From: Cristatella mucedo
Lineage: Eukaryota > Bryozoa > Phylactolaemata > Cristatellidae
Length of the DNA: 64,000 nucleotides
Direction: 5' to 3'
Assembly (NCBI GenBank): GCA_009760855.2
Contig: WPIO01000043.1
Coordinates: 1,550,001-1,614,000, forward strand
A program made the position numbers and the translations under genes. Every line of letters starts with the position of its first letter. The stretch's first letter is position 1. This document shows, piece by piece, positions 1 to 11,465 of this stretch. Below the pieces are notes generated by a model that did no database searches, had not been told where the DNA came from, and saw only the letters and a list, made by a program, of their open reading frames with translations.

Positions 1-865
1 TAACACATTTGATGTAGCGCCCTCAGAGAATTCAATATCTTTCTAGGCGCTTTCCATTTGCTGTAAAGGAAGCACGATCGAATGGTTAGTGGTAGCACGT
101 TCAATAAACGACAAAAGTAGCATGGTTAAGGGTGACATGCGAGTATGGTTAGTGTAGCATGCACAGTGTCAGCACGCATAAGCACACAAAGGACGAATCG
201 CAGGGACTCACTAAATGCTGTGATAAATATATGCGTTTTAGGTTTTTTTAAATGTGTACAAGTCAGAAGATGTCGTTATGCAAGACATGAGTGAGTTCCA
301 GGCTTGAGAAACATACAAAATAAAGGCACGATCTCCAAAGAATTTTCTGAGGTCTGTACGAGGTATGGGTAAACAGCTAGATTAAGAAAAGCAGGCGGTG
401 CGATGCTTATATGTAGTAGATCTGATAGGTATGCTGGGCCAGATAATGAAGTGAACGACCTAAAATTGAGCGACAAAACCTTGAAGTCGATCTGTTGGTG
501 TGATGTGGCAACTGTGACGCTCACGACAGACAAGCCTAGCGGCAGAGTTTTGCACCAGCTGTAAGCGCCTAAGTGCACAAGCCGGTAGTTCAGCAGGCAG
601 TGAGTTACAGAAGTCAAAGACGTAATTTCACAAATGCATGGACCAATTTAGATGTGGTATCCCTGTTTAAACAAACCCGAAGTCTAGCTATGCTATGTAG
701 CTGAAAGTAGGCAGACATCAATGTGGAGCTGGTATGGTCGTCTAATGAAAGGCCAGGGAACCTAGATTTTGTGCAGATTTAATTGGAGATCACTGATGGC
801 GTGACTGTCAAACCTGAACCATATCCGAAAGTCTGTCAGAGGTTCAGCTTGTTTGATTCAAACAG
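1..865 (-). mobile_element. LINE-A fragment (3' part of ORF2 and 3' UTR)
   Basis: Minus-strand copy of the CR1/L2-like LINE-A. The left edge is the element's 3' end (GCGCCCTCAGAGAATTCAAT on the plus strand). The rest matches the C-terminal part of ORF2 seen intact at 59 kb, up to the segment just after the reverse-transcriptase core. The frame is broken many times, so this is an old, 5'-truncated, non-coding copy. It may continue beyond the left edge of the window. Confidence 0.8.
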
Positions 866-905
866 TAAAAGTTGGCCCCCGTTTTTGTGCTTTTAAATGT
901 CACAG

Positions 906-1365
906 TTAAGAAACCATGTTGCGCAGGTCAATGGTTGTTCCGTCAGGCCTATGCTGGCTTAGCGACACGGTCTGATGGCTGCAATCCAGTTCCGTTGGAT
1001 TTAATCTGGATCGTTTCGATCCAGAGTCCTCTACTATTGAATTAAGTTGCCTGGATCCCACCACTGGCCTTGTGCGATCTTCTCCAGGGCTGCATCGTCG
1101 GCTCGTTACACATTCCAGTATTTTCGCTCTGCTGACATGCTTGCTAACTCGGCTGCCACCGATCCATTCGTGAGGGGGAGGCTGCTTAGTCAATTTCTTT
1201 CGAACCAATCGCAGACCGATATCGTAAGCCATTCTTATTCCTTCGTATGAGCAAAGCAGCGCCGCGACTTCCTTAAGCTCGACTTGAAATTTTTCGAGGT
1301 CCAATTTGCAATTCTTTATCTGCATCGATACTCCACCAACAGCCTCGAAAATTCTTTTGATGCAT
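906..1365 (-). CDS. Hypothetical minus-strand open frame, unrecognised
   Basis: An open frame read leftward from about 1365, with its first Met at 1325, gives 139 residues. It starts with a charged helical stretch (lysine/glutamate rich, KCKLDLEKFQVELKEV-like character) and ends with a Ser/Arg/Gln-rich segment. I recognise no domain. It lies about 1.6 kb downstream of the L1CAM-type exons on the same strand, so it could be a distal exon of that gene. The low-complexity C-terminus would suit a cytoplasmic tail, but no splice link can be shown. It could also be a chance ORF or an unknown transposon gene. Confidence 0.25.
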
Positions 1366-1782
1366 CAAAGTCGAAGCATCGGAGCGTTCTCTATGAGGAT
1401 GCTTCATTAAGACTGAGCATGTTCACTGCCGAAGAAATACGGTTTGAATTACAACAACAGCTTAACAAAATTTTCCTCGGAAAGTGCACGCCATTTAAGA
1501 TGCCTGGGTCGGAGGCAGATCTAACCAGGTTTCCTATCCACATTCATACATATACGCGGAAACTTAGCATTGCCAGAACTTCTTTTTTAACTAGTAAAAC
1601 TGAAGCCTTCCCAGTCAAATACTCGGCATATTTACGGAATGGCAAATCATTTTAATTTCATGGCTGAGCGGCTCACTTCTTAAATATTTACCCCGAGGTC
1701 GATAAGTCGGCAACTTTACTAATTGAAAAATTACATCTTTTCGTGCCAACACATAGACTCCGCGGGATATTTGAAGCAATAA

Positions 1783-1890
1783 GTAATAATAATAATAATA
1801 ATGCACTTGAAAAAGCACCCTCTGAGAACTCAATCTCTTTCCAGGCACTTTACATTTGCTGCAAAGGCAACTGCAATGAAGTTACCATCA
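1783..1890 (-). mobile_element. LINE-A 3' terminus with (AAT)n tail
   Basis: An (AAT)n tract at 1786-1801 is followed by GCACTTGAAAAAGCACCCTC and the rest of the LINE-A 3' terminal block (ACTCAATCTCTTTCCAGGCA). Only the last ~100 bp of the element is present, as expected for a severely 5'-truncated insertion. Confidence 0.8.
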
Positions 1891-2945
1891 TTTACTGTTT
1901 ATCATAGCAACGACATGGGCTACAAAGTATTGTCTCCGGCGTTCTATAAATTTCAGGACCTCAGCCTTTCACTTGGCTGGAAATAGGCAAGCGCTTTAAG
2001 CATAAGCTTTTAATTAAGTTACTGCGAATCGGACCAGGAAGTCAAATCCATTCACTTTAATGAAACAGATCCAGCAGCCTGGTCGTAGCGACACGAAGTT
2101 AGTTGGCCTGCATGGGCTCAAAAGTCACCGGATTGCATTCAAAATTTTCGAAGACCTTGAGATCATCGCAGAAGCAGGCATATTGAAATTGCGGTACCTA
2201 GATGAAAGAGCTCAGAGTAGACGCACACGTGAAGAGTACTCGTGAAAACGTTGAGTTCGCGAGAGAGACACGCCTTCCTCTTTATCGTGGTAAAGTGAAC
2301 CGCGTCCTTAAGCAGCTAAAAAGCAAGGCATAGGTTCTCGATTTGTTCGTTCCTGGCACCTGTATTAATAATATTAGTGATTTTATTAATGGAAAATCTT
2401 CATTTTTTCCAGTTTTTGAAAAGTATCGGTAAAATATGGAATAGCTAAAAAATAACGATATCGCGTACCTATTAGAAATATGAGTTTCCATAATTAACTG
2501 TCTTAAAGCAAACTGTCATTCACTCATATAGAGATTCAGTCCTCCTAAGATCTTACATGAACAACCTATGTTTAACATTATGAATCTGTTTTCAGACTAT
2601 ATTCAGATACACGAGTGTGTACGTTCAAGTGAAACATTAGCGAATGAAGATAGAAAGTTAGGTATAGCAGCTGGTGCCAGTGGCCGTGTTGCCTTTGCAC
2701 TTGTTTCAAGAAAAAAATCTTACGGCAAGGATGTCACGGTTGCAAGTAGGCAAGCAGCGGAGGCAGTGCATATGATATTACCACCATAGTTTTCTCAGTC
2801 TTGGCCAAGGCTATGGATCTTATAAGCAAATAGGCAGGCACATGGGTACATGGAGCACGTAGTGAGAGGCACAGAGGCTAATCCGGAAGCAGCGATCTGT
2901 GCCGCCTGCGCCTGGCAAAATGCCAACCGTCAGACAATGGTCATC
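1891..2945. other. No gene recognised
   Basis: AT-rich sequence with only short unconvincing open frames on both strands. The remaining exons of the L1CAM-type gene would be expected on the minus strand in this direction, but no further Ig-like exon could be recognised here. Confidence 0.5.
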
Positions 2946-2949
2946 TTAC

Positions 2950-3178
2950 TCTTCAAAAATACAGCTCAAATGAAGAAATGATCCAGAGGCTGCGGTTACG
3001 TCTGACGTTTTGTATAGCAGCCTAGTTCTATTGGGACGAATGTTCTCCGCCACGACGTCCAGGTTATACGCGCCTGCCATCACGGGGCTAGTCAGCAGAC
3101 TATCACTTATGTGACACACGTAACGCTGCTGCAGAAGACGCTCGTCAGTTTCTTTGACGTTCATTATATAGAGCGCAC
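2950..3178 (-). CDS. L1CAM/neuroglian-type exon: second half of Ig2 and start of Ig3
   Basis: Exon of 229 nt on the minus strand, between an acceptor ending TCTGTAG and a donor GTAAGA. It opens in phase 1, matching the preceding exon, and codes ALYIMNV (strand E), then a strand-F Cys in RYVCHI, strand G (AYNLDVV), an Asn-Arg linker, and the next domain's strand B (FLHLSCIF). The order and spacing match Ig2-Ig3 of L1CAM, neurofascin and neuroglian, cell-surface adhesion proteins of neurons and epithelia. It ends in phase 2; the exon completing Ig3 was not found. Family assignment rests on remembered features of L1-family Ig domains. Confidence 0.72.
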
Positions 3179-3336
3179 CTACAGAACGCGAGCATCACCA
3201 ATGAAACAAACAAATACCAATCGCTGCTCTAGGATCATGCTGGTAACAGCTACTGCAAGCACGCACAAGCGTCAGACGAGTTAAGGCTGCTGCACAGGAA
3301 GTAAAAGCTAGAGTTCCAAGGGAGTCATGCACTTAC

Positions 3337-3576
3337 CGGAGTCATCTATCGTAAAGCGACTATCCTCATCGTACGGAATACCTGTGAGTAAATGATCCGA
3401 ACGAGAAGCTGTCGGTTCGTAATAGCTCCACTGAAACTTCAAATCCAGACTCAACAAGGACGGATAGTACGATATCGGTCCAGAGGAATTGCACGGTAGC
3501 ACCGCTGAGCTACCCAAGTTGGCAGTAATAAGCGAACTTGGTTGGCTTAGGTCGGCAATTTGTGTCACATTGACTT
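3337..3576 (-). CDS. L1CAM/neuroglian-type exon: first half of Ig2
   Basis: Exon of exactly 240 nt, phase 1-1, with acceptor ATTATAG and donor GTAAGT. It codes the start of an Ig domain: strand-B Cys in SAVLPCNSSG and strand-C Trp in LKFQWSYY, ending with SRFTIDDS just before the intron. The reading frame joins cleanly to the exon at 2950-3178 (S-G-ALYIMNV) and to the upstream exon (ILFG-E-VNV). An intron inside Ig2 is consistent with split Ig domains in L1-family genes. A degenerate paralogue of the same 240-nt length lies at 53472-53711 on the plus strand. Confidence 0.75.
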
Positions 3577-3603
3577 CTATAATGTGAATCATAGAAATTT
3601 ATA

Positions 3604-3634
3604 CATATACATGTATATATATATATATATAATG
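3604..3634. repeat. (TA)n microsatellite
   Basis: Alternating TA tract within the intron between the Ig1 and Ig2 exons. Apart from this tract the intron (3577-3956) holds nothing recognisable. Confidence 0.9.
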
Positions 3635-3956
3635 CAATGCGAAGGTCACACGAAGTATTATCTGTACAGCCTGTGATAAAAAACTGAATGTAAAATAGGC
3701 CGACTGCAAACCAATGAAAAATTAACGCAATACCAAGAACTACCCGCTGTTTTCCTAGGATGATACTGGTAGACACGGTGAAAAATTCTGCCTATTTGCA
3801 TTCATCAGTTTCATACATAATGCATGTGAATGCATGATAAACAAGTCTAGTGTATGGACATCAATACATAAGGTCTACATAAAAAATTATGTGATACAAA
3901 TAGCTATAGTAGATGAAGATTAAGGCAAGTATATAACAATGAAAATTAAGCCGCAC

Positions 3957-4162
3957 CTCCAAAAAGGATCTTCACTGGAGTTGACACAGCTACACCGGCG
4001 GAGTTGTTGACAACACATTCGTAGGAACCTTCAAACCTTCTCGGCGCAAGCTGTATATCGGAGGGATCCAGACGAATTGCTGAGGAGCTTGATAGTCTAC
4101 TCGCTCGCCATTCTGGTGGTATTTGCCGAGGCTTCTCTGTCCTCCACCAAATAGACGTGGAC
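3957..4162 (-). CDS. L1CAM/neuroglian-type exon: second part of Ig1
   Basis: Exon of 206 nt on the minus strand, with an acceptor ending GCTATCAG and a donor GTGCGG, which is weaker than GTAAGT. It codes the strand-C Trp (SIWWRTE), a middle segment (AIRLDPSDIQLAP) and the strand-F Cys with the classic context RRFEGSYECVVNNSAGVAV, then strand G (TPVKILFG). This is close in style to Ig1 of neurofascin/L1CAM, where EGEYQC is followed by an aromatic/Asn-rich turn and a GTAL-type strand. The 3' phase (1) fits the next exon. The upstream exon with the strand-B Cys and a signal peptide was not found in 4163-6000. Confidence 0.7.
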
Positions 4163-5150
4163 CTGATAGCGGCCATAAACAAGAAACTAAATCAGAAGAT
4201 ATGTTAATCGCAAAGTAATCAAGTCCTATACAAATAAAATTAAATTTAGAAGATTTCTGCAATAGAGCAATCGTATAAATGTCAAGGTTTTTCTAAATGA
4301 ATTTTTCTTTAAGTGAAAGCATTTAAAAAAGTAAAGGACGCCATACTCTCTTAAATAAAAGTATATCAATCTTTAATCGAATTAGTTAAATAATTCTTGT
4401 TTATATTTTTATTCTTTATAGTCATAATTCAGTTCAAATCAAGCTGACTCTTCTTGTGTCTTAAGATGTTTAAAGCTGGTCAGCGACCTGGAACACCCCC
4501 TTTTCCTGCGCCTATCGACAGTCACAAATGACAAAATTATGTCTTCATTATTCCACTCAAGCAAGCGTCGACTTTTTGTCTAATGAGCACTATTTTGCGC
4601 TATAATCTTTTATTATTGGCGGTTCTAGCCTCCTCACACAAAAATCGTTTCTTGCCCTTACTACATAGAAATTGTGCAAGTCTTTACCCGAATGAAAATC
4701 CTTGCATTGCAACTGTCAGAGGACATTGGTTTCCGCACCACATTCCAGGTTTAAACTGTAAATAGCCTCAGTTTCATACGGTTTACTAGCACAACGAACC
4801 GAATGTCAGTCAAGGCACTGTGAAACTCATTGCAAAGCGATCACCAAGAGCTAATGACAAGCAGTGTGTCGTGCTGACGAGAATGCAATAGCATACATAT
4901 CTGTCCCATGCTTGGAAAAAAAATGCCAGATTGCACAAGAAAAAAATCTGCACTTCTGGTTCGTTGAACCTCTGCTTGGTAAAAGGCGTTGATTCATGCA
5001 CAGTGAAAGAGTGCCTTGAGTGTACGGGACAAAACTTGAGTTACCTAAAGTACAGGAAATAAAGTGAATAACATTTATGTATTTTTAGCTGCGGCTTAGA
5101 TGACTATAGGCAGATGCGACGTGTGCCAACAGAAGCAGGAATTTTATTCG
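4163..5150. other. No gene recognised (probable intron/upstream DNA)
   Basis: AT-rich, with scattered stop codons in all frames. It is probably intronic for the minus-strand Ig gene, but no exon with a signal peptide or strand-B Cys was identified. Confidence 0.45.
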
Positions 5151-6210
5151 AACTGGAGACCAGATCCACGACAGTGAGCCGACTGTAACATGTAGAGCTG
5201 GCAGTCAGAGAGCATTTCTTAAAAGTAAAGTAGGTCGGAAAGGCAGGCTACTACAAGCTAGAGAAGTGACCGGTCTTGATGGTCAGGCCAAAGAGTGAGA
5301 ATATCAAAAGCTGATGCGGTGCAAACCTGAGGCCGAGTGAAGCTCAGAAACTAAAGAGGCAGCGGCGCCTTTGCTGAGAACATACAAGATATCCCGAGCC
5401 TTGCAACATATTCAAACGATGCAGGCCTTGATAAATAAAAACAAGCGATTTCTATTAATCTAGATGAGAACATACTGCGTTTGAACGAGAGTAGCTGTCC
5501 CATTATTATCAACCAGGCCTTTGTTTTGCTATGCCATTCAGCTGAAAGTAATCTGCTTTGAAAAAAGAAGAAGCCAGTGTATATAGAATGATATAGCAGT
5601 ATGGAAAAGAACGCCCATAAGTCTGAAGCACGTCAATGGAGTGACACCATGTGACACAATCTTGAGAGTGAGCTTTTTCAGTTTAAGGATGACACTAGAC
5701 TTGCATGTACTTATTAGCTGAAGCTTGTTCCGTCAAGATTCAGAACGTTATTGACCAGGCAAGTGTGATTGCCTGCGATTCAGGCTGGAAAAGAGTTAAT
5801 TGACATGGCTCGTAGAGCAAGGCAGAGATCAATATCGATGGATAAATTGAGCGGGAGGCCATCGGCGGGGAAATCAAAGCCAGGGGTTCTTTTTGGTGAT
5901 AATATCGGCTAGAGGGATATATAATAAGGGAGAGTATAGGTAGTGAACGGAGTGAGCCTAATACCCCAAAGGACCCAAACATGTTACGGGCTACAATGAC
6001 TACGCCAGCCATTGACATTTGCACTATGAAGTCTCTCAATGAGGTAGGATCTAACCCAGTTAATCACTGTGCGAGGTATAACTTTGCATGTCAAGAGGCG
6101 GTCCGTAAGAAGCTGGAAGTCAATGGTGTCAATATCACTGAAAAATCTAGGCGAACTGGCAATGACGCCCCACCGTGACTAACGTAAAAGCGAGGAAGAG
6201 TCGTATCCGT
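5150..6210 (-). mobile_element. Highly decayed CR1-like LINE ORF2
   Basis: The stretch follows the same order of landmarks as the intact LINE-A reverse transcriptase (RT) read on the minus strand. Examples are the segment around 5890-5990 matching the LINE-A region just after the catalytic motif, and 6030-6170 matching the region coding the ISxRLGxxGxALxWFxSYL part. There are many indels and stops and no frame survives. It is either an old LINE-A or a related family. Confidence 0.55.
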
Positions 6211-6329
6211 GGAAGTCAAGCTTTAAGTCTCAATTGAAACTTGTCAGCAAGATCTGATAAAATGATACCTTAGTTTGGATGCTGGGCAATAACTAGATCG
6301 CTTGTGCATGGTAAAAGTAGACTGCAAGG

Positions 6330-7305
6330 TATAATATAATGTACTGTATCTCCGTCTGTAACTCCGCAAAGCTATAAAGACTATGTGGGTGTTACGCAGG
6401 AGAGTATTGTTTAGCACACTCACAGCCTAAGCGGCTTTCGGTATGAATTCGGTAGCCAACAGACTTCGCCTCACGCAACAAAGAGAAAGTGGAAAGCATA
6501 GCAGAGTCAGGAGAGCAGTTGAGGCAGTGAGTAGCATAGAAGCAGCAGTTCAGGATGGCTGGAAAGGATGTATCATAGTCGGCAGCAGGCGATTAGTTTT
6601 CGTTGCGTAAGAATTGTGGAAGCGAGTTCCACAATCTAGGACCTGCAGAGCTAAAGCTTCTGTCGCCAACAGTCTTTAAGCGGAGGAATTGAACAGCTAG
6701 TTTATTGTCCACAGAGAACCTGAGGGCGCAAACAGGCTGAAACTGGTGCAGCAGTTCAGCTAAGTACGGAAAAGCCAAGCCGTAGCGGGCCTTGTGGGTC
6801 AGAGTAAGAACTTTGCTCTGTATCCGTTGCTCAAGTGGATCCTAGCTCTTTTGGCAAAGGAGACACGTGCTCAAACCTCTGGGACTTGAAGACTAGCCTA
6901 GCAGCCATATTCAAAGTCAGCTGCAGTGGCATAGTTGCTTTCTTTGGTAGCCCAGCTAAAAGGGAATCACATTAATCAAGCCACGACAGAACTAAGGAGC
7001 TAGTTAAATGTTTTGCAAGCCACTGTGGAAGATAGCTCCTAATTTTGGATAGAGATCGGGCGTGATGGCTAGCTGTAAAAGCAGTCTTCTGAATGAAGCT
7101 TTGAAAATTGAGGCAGCTGTCGAAAACGACACCTAAATTTTGAGCACGTGGTGATGGTCGAACAATGGCACCACCTATTACAAGAGCAGAGCCTTTTAAT
7201 CCAGCCACACGCTTAGGGTGTCCTATGAGCAGCAGATCATGCCAATCGCGCCTTTGTTGACGAAGTGCCTCTTTGGAGGCCTTCAGGTCTACCAAGGTCG
7301 TGCAA
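6330..7305 (-). mobile_element. LINE-B fragment (3' half of ORF2 and 3' UTR)
   Basis: Minus-strand copy of a second CR1-like LINE. The 3' end (TATCTCCGTCTGTAACTCCG on the plus strand) is at about 6345. ORF2 remnants include the C-terminal motif RSFSSAGPRLWNSLPQFLRN (near 6600-6680) and, near 7080-7240, the segment following the RT core (LLIGHPKRVAGLKG and NLGVVFDSCLNFQSFI). The frame is interrupted. The copy is 5'-truncated near 7305. Paralogues lie at 11.3, 22.8, 30.2, 55-56 and 63.1 kb. Confidence 0.8.
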
Positions 7306-7554
7306 GCCTAACCTTCCTAGTGGAGCCCCGAGAAAGAGTTGCAGACTAGAAACTCAGATGAAAGGCAAGCTCGCTCAGGTAAAATAAAATGCCAGCTCTT
7401 TAAGCTAGGATCGCCGAGCATTGAATTGCTCATAACAACTAATAGCACGTGCTTTGTGAACTCAGCATAAGGAATTTATATTAGGATGAATTCTAGACTC
7501 CATACATCGCACAAGCGACGAAGTAATCATTATAAGATTAGTTGATTTAAAAGC

Positions 7555-7690
7555 CTCTTATAAACAGCGGAAGAGGAGGAGCTTTAACAGCCGCTTCCAT
7601 GCCGCTTGCTGTTGTCAATTAAGGATCGACCACTAGAGGACAAACTCATGACCTGGGTCGTAAAGAGCGAGCTACTTCGAACTCAGAGAT
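7555..7690 (-). mobile_element. Old SINE-2 relic
   Basis: Weak but collinear match to the minus-strand SINE-2 at 36.5 kb: a GCGGAAGAGGAGG-like end, a hairpin-like middle, and a degraded tRNA-like part (CATGACCTGGGTCGTAAAGA). Identity is low and the assignment tentative. Confidence 0.35.
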
Positions 7691-8550
7691 AAAACCCTGG
7701 CAATTGAGATAGGTGTAAAGAAAGTGAATTGTCACGGTAGTTTGTCATTAGGCGATCAAATGTACTGGCCTCTGAGCGAGGACTGCTGGCGCACTGCTTA
7801 CTCGTCGGGCCGATCCGCTTGACAAGTTAGGGTTATAGCTCGTAGCTTGGAAAAAACCGGCGAATAGCCAGCCTGTTCACTTGCGCCGGCCGATAGAATT
7901 CCTGGCGGGATCTTGAGCTCTGTAAAAAATAAACGCACTGTTTGGTCCGTGAGCAAACTAGAAAAAATCAACTAATGCGGTAGTCATCTTTCACATGCTG
8001 CATAGGTCGATTGCATTAACCGAAAGACAACGATCTAGCTATGTGTCGTGAATTCGGTAGCACGAGCGAGAGAAGTATTAATTATGTATCCTGCATTACC
8101 GCTATAAATGTGCATTGATTTATTTGTGACCCAAAAGGTCTGTATAGTTGAAATAATGAGGTGGCTCACTTGCTCAGAGTCCTGGCTGCTCAGTGCTCAG
8201 CAGTAAGCAAGGTGTAAGTCGCAAGGGCTCACCTGGCATTAAATAAATCAGGCAGCCAAGTTAGCCTAAATTTGCATCGTTTCATCGCTAGGTTAATCGA
8301 AGCATAACCACTCAGAACAGGTTCCATTGCTAACGACTTCATTTTTCTTGGACCTAAAGCACCCAAAGTCGGCAGTAATGCCTGTAGGTAGTTCCAAATA
8401 ACTCTTGACTCAAGGACCCGGCCTCAAGGCGGCATTTAGAAAAAATTGCCTATTCTCCTATCCTCGCCATTACGGTGTAATAGCTTCATTTAAAAAAATT
8501 AATGTAACGTACCAAAGTCAGTCAATCGAAAAGTCACAAATAATAATATA
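7691..8550. other. No gene recognised
   Basis: No convincing coding frame, RNA gene or repeat was seen in this ~860 bp stretch. Confidence 0.45.
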
Positions 8551-8551
8551 A

Positions 8552-9192
8552 ATAAAACATTTATTATGGCGCCCTAAGGGAACTCAATCACTTTATACTC
8601 CCTTTACACTTGCTGCAAAGGAATCATGACTGAATGGCTAATAGTAGCATGCTAAATGACAACAAGCATAAAATGTTTATAGGCAACATGAACAGGGTCA
8701 GCATGCAAATATGGTTAGCGGTAGCATGCTCAGTGTCAGCACACATAAGCACACAAAAAACGAATCACATGAATCCACTAAATGCTGGAATAAATAGATG
8801 CGTTTTTAGGTTTTTTAAATGTATTCAAGCCAAGGGGTTGTTATGACGCCAGTAGGAAGTGATTCATAAAGGATTTATAAAAATATAACTCATTTGTATA
8901 GCACCCTAAGAGAACTTAATCTCTATTCAGGGGCTTCACATATACCTCGGGGCTCGAGCCCACGACCTCAGCCAGACCTTGGTCGGGGCGAGCACCTTAA
9001 CCGCAGGCTTTGGGAGCACACGAACTAAATGCTTGGTCTACACAAGATTGGAGGTTCGTAAGAAGTACAGGTAAACAATTTTATTCCGAAAAGCAGATGT
9101 TACGATGATGGAGGAATAGACCTGATAGGTAGATAGGAGCCAAAGAATCAAGGGACTTAACAGTGAGCGATAGAACCTTGCAGTCGATGCGT
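8552..9192 (-). mobile_element. LINE-A 3' UTR/ORF2 end, interrupted by SINE-1
   Basis: Minus-strand LINE-A: 8560-8865 covers the 3' UTR, including the tandem GCAAATATGGTTAGCGGTAG and GTGTCAGCAC blocks. From about 9003 (GGCTTTGGGAGCACACGAAC) the element resumes with the ORF2 C-terminal region up to about 9190. The gap between holds a SINE-1. At about 9195 the match flips to the plus strand. Confidence 0.75.
8868..9003 (-). mobile_element. SINE-1 copy inserted in LINE-A
   Basis: Read on the minus strand, the right end is tRNA-like with a B-box-like GGGCTCGAGCC-type word. The left end is the tail TAGCACCCTAAGAGAACTTA, shared with LINE-A. It splits a LINE-A copy whose sequence resumes on each side, so it inserted after the LINE. 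Confidence 0.75.
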
Positions 9193-9194
9193 TG

Positions 9195-9445
9195 ATTGAT
9201 TGAGAGCCAAAGCAGGTCAGCCGACTTTCAGTTACACAATATTTCAGAAATTCAGGCTTCTATCGACAGTGTTATCGCGTCTAAATTGGTCCACGCATTT
9301 TTTACATCCCGTCTTGACTTCCGTAACTCACTGCTTGCTGGTCTACCGGCCTGTGCAATCAAGCACTTACAGCTGGTGCAATCTCTAATTCTAGGCTTGC
9401 CTGTCGTGAACGTCACAGTTACCTCATCACACCGCTTCTAAGTAA
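9195..9445 (+). mobile_element. LINE-A ORF2 fragment in inverted orientation
   Basis: Plus-strand LINE-A piece coding remnants such as LVHAFFTSRLDF and GLPACAIKHLQLVQ, the thumb region after the RT core. It abuts the minus-strand piece ending at about 9192, so the two make an inverted junction typical of twin-primed LINE insertion or a later rearrangement. Confidence 0.75.
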
Positions 9446-10080
9446 GTCTTCATCTTGGTTCTAATAAATTTAACTAGCTAACTCAGAACAAAAAAGAAAA
9501 TCGTCCAAAAAGCTCCTTTCTACAATGGCTAAATAGTAAGTCTAGAGACTATTTTCTAACTAGCCTTCGCTTGCTTCTATATCTTTGATAAAGTCTGTAG
9601 GCAGCTCAGATTTCCAGGAGTAAAAGAAAAATAGTAATCCTAATTGGCAAGAGTAATATAAATTGTATTTCTGATATTTGAATGTTAGGTTTTTCTCTGC
9701 GATTGGTCCTGGAGGTCTCCTCCTACAGTTAGGAAGCCTCCGCCTTAAGACACGAGGTCCGAGTTCAGATTGAATTAGCAGCCTGTTTACCAGTTGAAGG
9801 TAATTTTAAGTCTAGTATTTATTTGTTTCCACTCCTAAAAAATTTACGTAGGTAATCTCATATTTGTCATTGCATATGGATTGGAAGTGTCTTTGGTATG
9901 CACATGCAAATTCGCACACAGGTTAGGTGGTGAGCTAGAACCTCAGCGAGCTTAAAGAAAGTGCAAGCGAGGTGGGTGCTGTAGTAAGACAGCGCTTGAG
10001 GCATTTGGTACTTACTGCTGTAGTGGCACTCAACACCTTTGCAGTACCTTTCCTAACTCGAGGATATTTAAAATAGCAAT
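9446..10080. other. No gene recognised
   Basis: AT-rich DNA without convincing frames or repeats. Confidence 0.4.
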
Positions 10081-10082
10081 AA

Positions 10083-10245
10083 AATAATAGCAATATATTT
10101 GTATAACGCCATCAGAGAGCTGAATCTCTTTCTAGGCACTTTACAGATGCTGTATAGAAAGCACTGCCAAATGATTGGTGGTTACATCCAGAAGCAGCAC
10201 GCATAGTATAAGCACATGTACAAGAAGAACGAATCACAGGCCATG
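10083..10245 (-). mobile_element. LINE-A 3' end, internally deleted
   Basis: An ATAACGCCATCAGAGAGCTG-type terminal block is followed by remnants of the 3' UTR words (GCACGCATAGTATAAGCACA and CGAATCACAGG). Short, old copy on the minus strand. Confidence 0.6.
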
Positions 10246-11249
10246 CCAGAGAGCTTTAAAGATGCACCACCACATGGCTATCAGCCCCAGCTGTGCGTAC
10301 GAAGTAATTATTTTTCTTTTGAACCCAAATTTCTACCTCTTCCGTAGCCAGATTTGTTCAACACGTCAAAGAAGCATGAGTACAAGGGTTCTGTAGGTTC
10401 TCTGCAATTTAATATTGCACGCATATTAGGATATATTGCATCTTACCAATGAAAAGAGGCGAGTCTCTTTAAAAAGGTCTAAAATGACTGTCACAGCTGA
10501 GGCTTAGAGGAAGTGAGGCCGTCGGGAAAGATTACAAGCCCAGCAGTTAGATGAAGCCCAATCTGCACACTTTTTGATATCTTTCTTCTAGCTAAACGTC
10601 TTGAACTTCCGAGCAGAGGGCTCGCTGCTCTTGGAGGCTCTTTAATCTTAAGCCAAAATGCAATTAGTCGTCTTTTTTAAATATATTTACGCTCCAAGTG
10701 AAACAGACCCGGAGCCTTTTCAGACCACCTGTCTACTAAGAAATGCCGACAGGTTCGGCTGCTCACGCTTAAGTCCCTTCTAGGACTCGATTTCTTGACC
10801 TGGATCGCCAAGTGCGAACTATTTACCCAGGGCTAAACCCGAGGGTAAACCTGAGCTAATAGGTGCCTTCCTTCTTCTCACCTATCTTCTTCCTTTATGT
10901 TATAGAGGTAATCGGCAGCTTCCCGAGTATTTAGTTTAAATTACGTTTAGGTTTTCTTAGAATGAGATTAGGGTATTCCTAATACCAATTCACTGCTCGA
11001 CAAGATCAAGTCCGACGATGATAGCCAGCAATTATTTAATATCGTAAGGTTGGATCGCCGGTATTCAACAATTTGCAAGGATTTTCAAACAGTCCATTTA
11101 AAAAGAAATCGCTTGCACATTTCATGGCTGACCACTATTTTGAAGCCGATGGGAGATTCATAAAATGTATATGGTTTCATTAATTTAGAGCTTGTTGTAA
11201 TTAAAAATATAATTTGTGAAGCACCGCAAGAGAACTTAATAGCTATCCT

Positions 11250-11465
11250 GAGCTGCTACTTCCGCGCTACTCACCACCTCAGCTGCTCTCCTGACTCTGC
11301 TATGCTTCCCACTTTCTCTTTGTTGCGTGAGACGAAGTCTGTTGGCTACCGAATGCGTACCGAAAGCCGCTTAGGCTGTGAGTGCGCCATACAAAACTCT
11401 CCTGCGTAACGCTCACATGGTCTTCATGGCTCTGTGAAGTTACAGACGGAGATACACTTACATAT
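11250..11465 (+). mobile_element. LINE-B 3' end
   Basis: Plus-strand copy: CTCTTTGTTGCGTGAGACGA, then the GTTGGCTACCGAATGCGTAC and CTCCTGCGTAACGCTCACAT blocks, ending with GAGTTACAGACGGAGATA-type sequence. It is preceded at 11210-11245 by a minimal LINE-A-like tip (GCACCGCAAGAGAACTTAAT). Confidence 0.75.
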
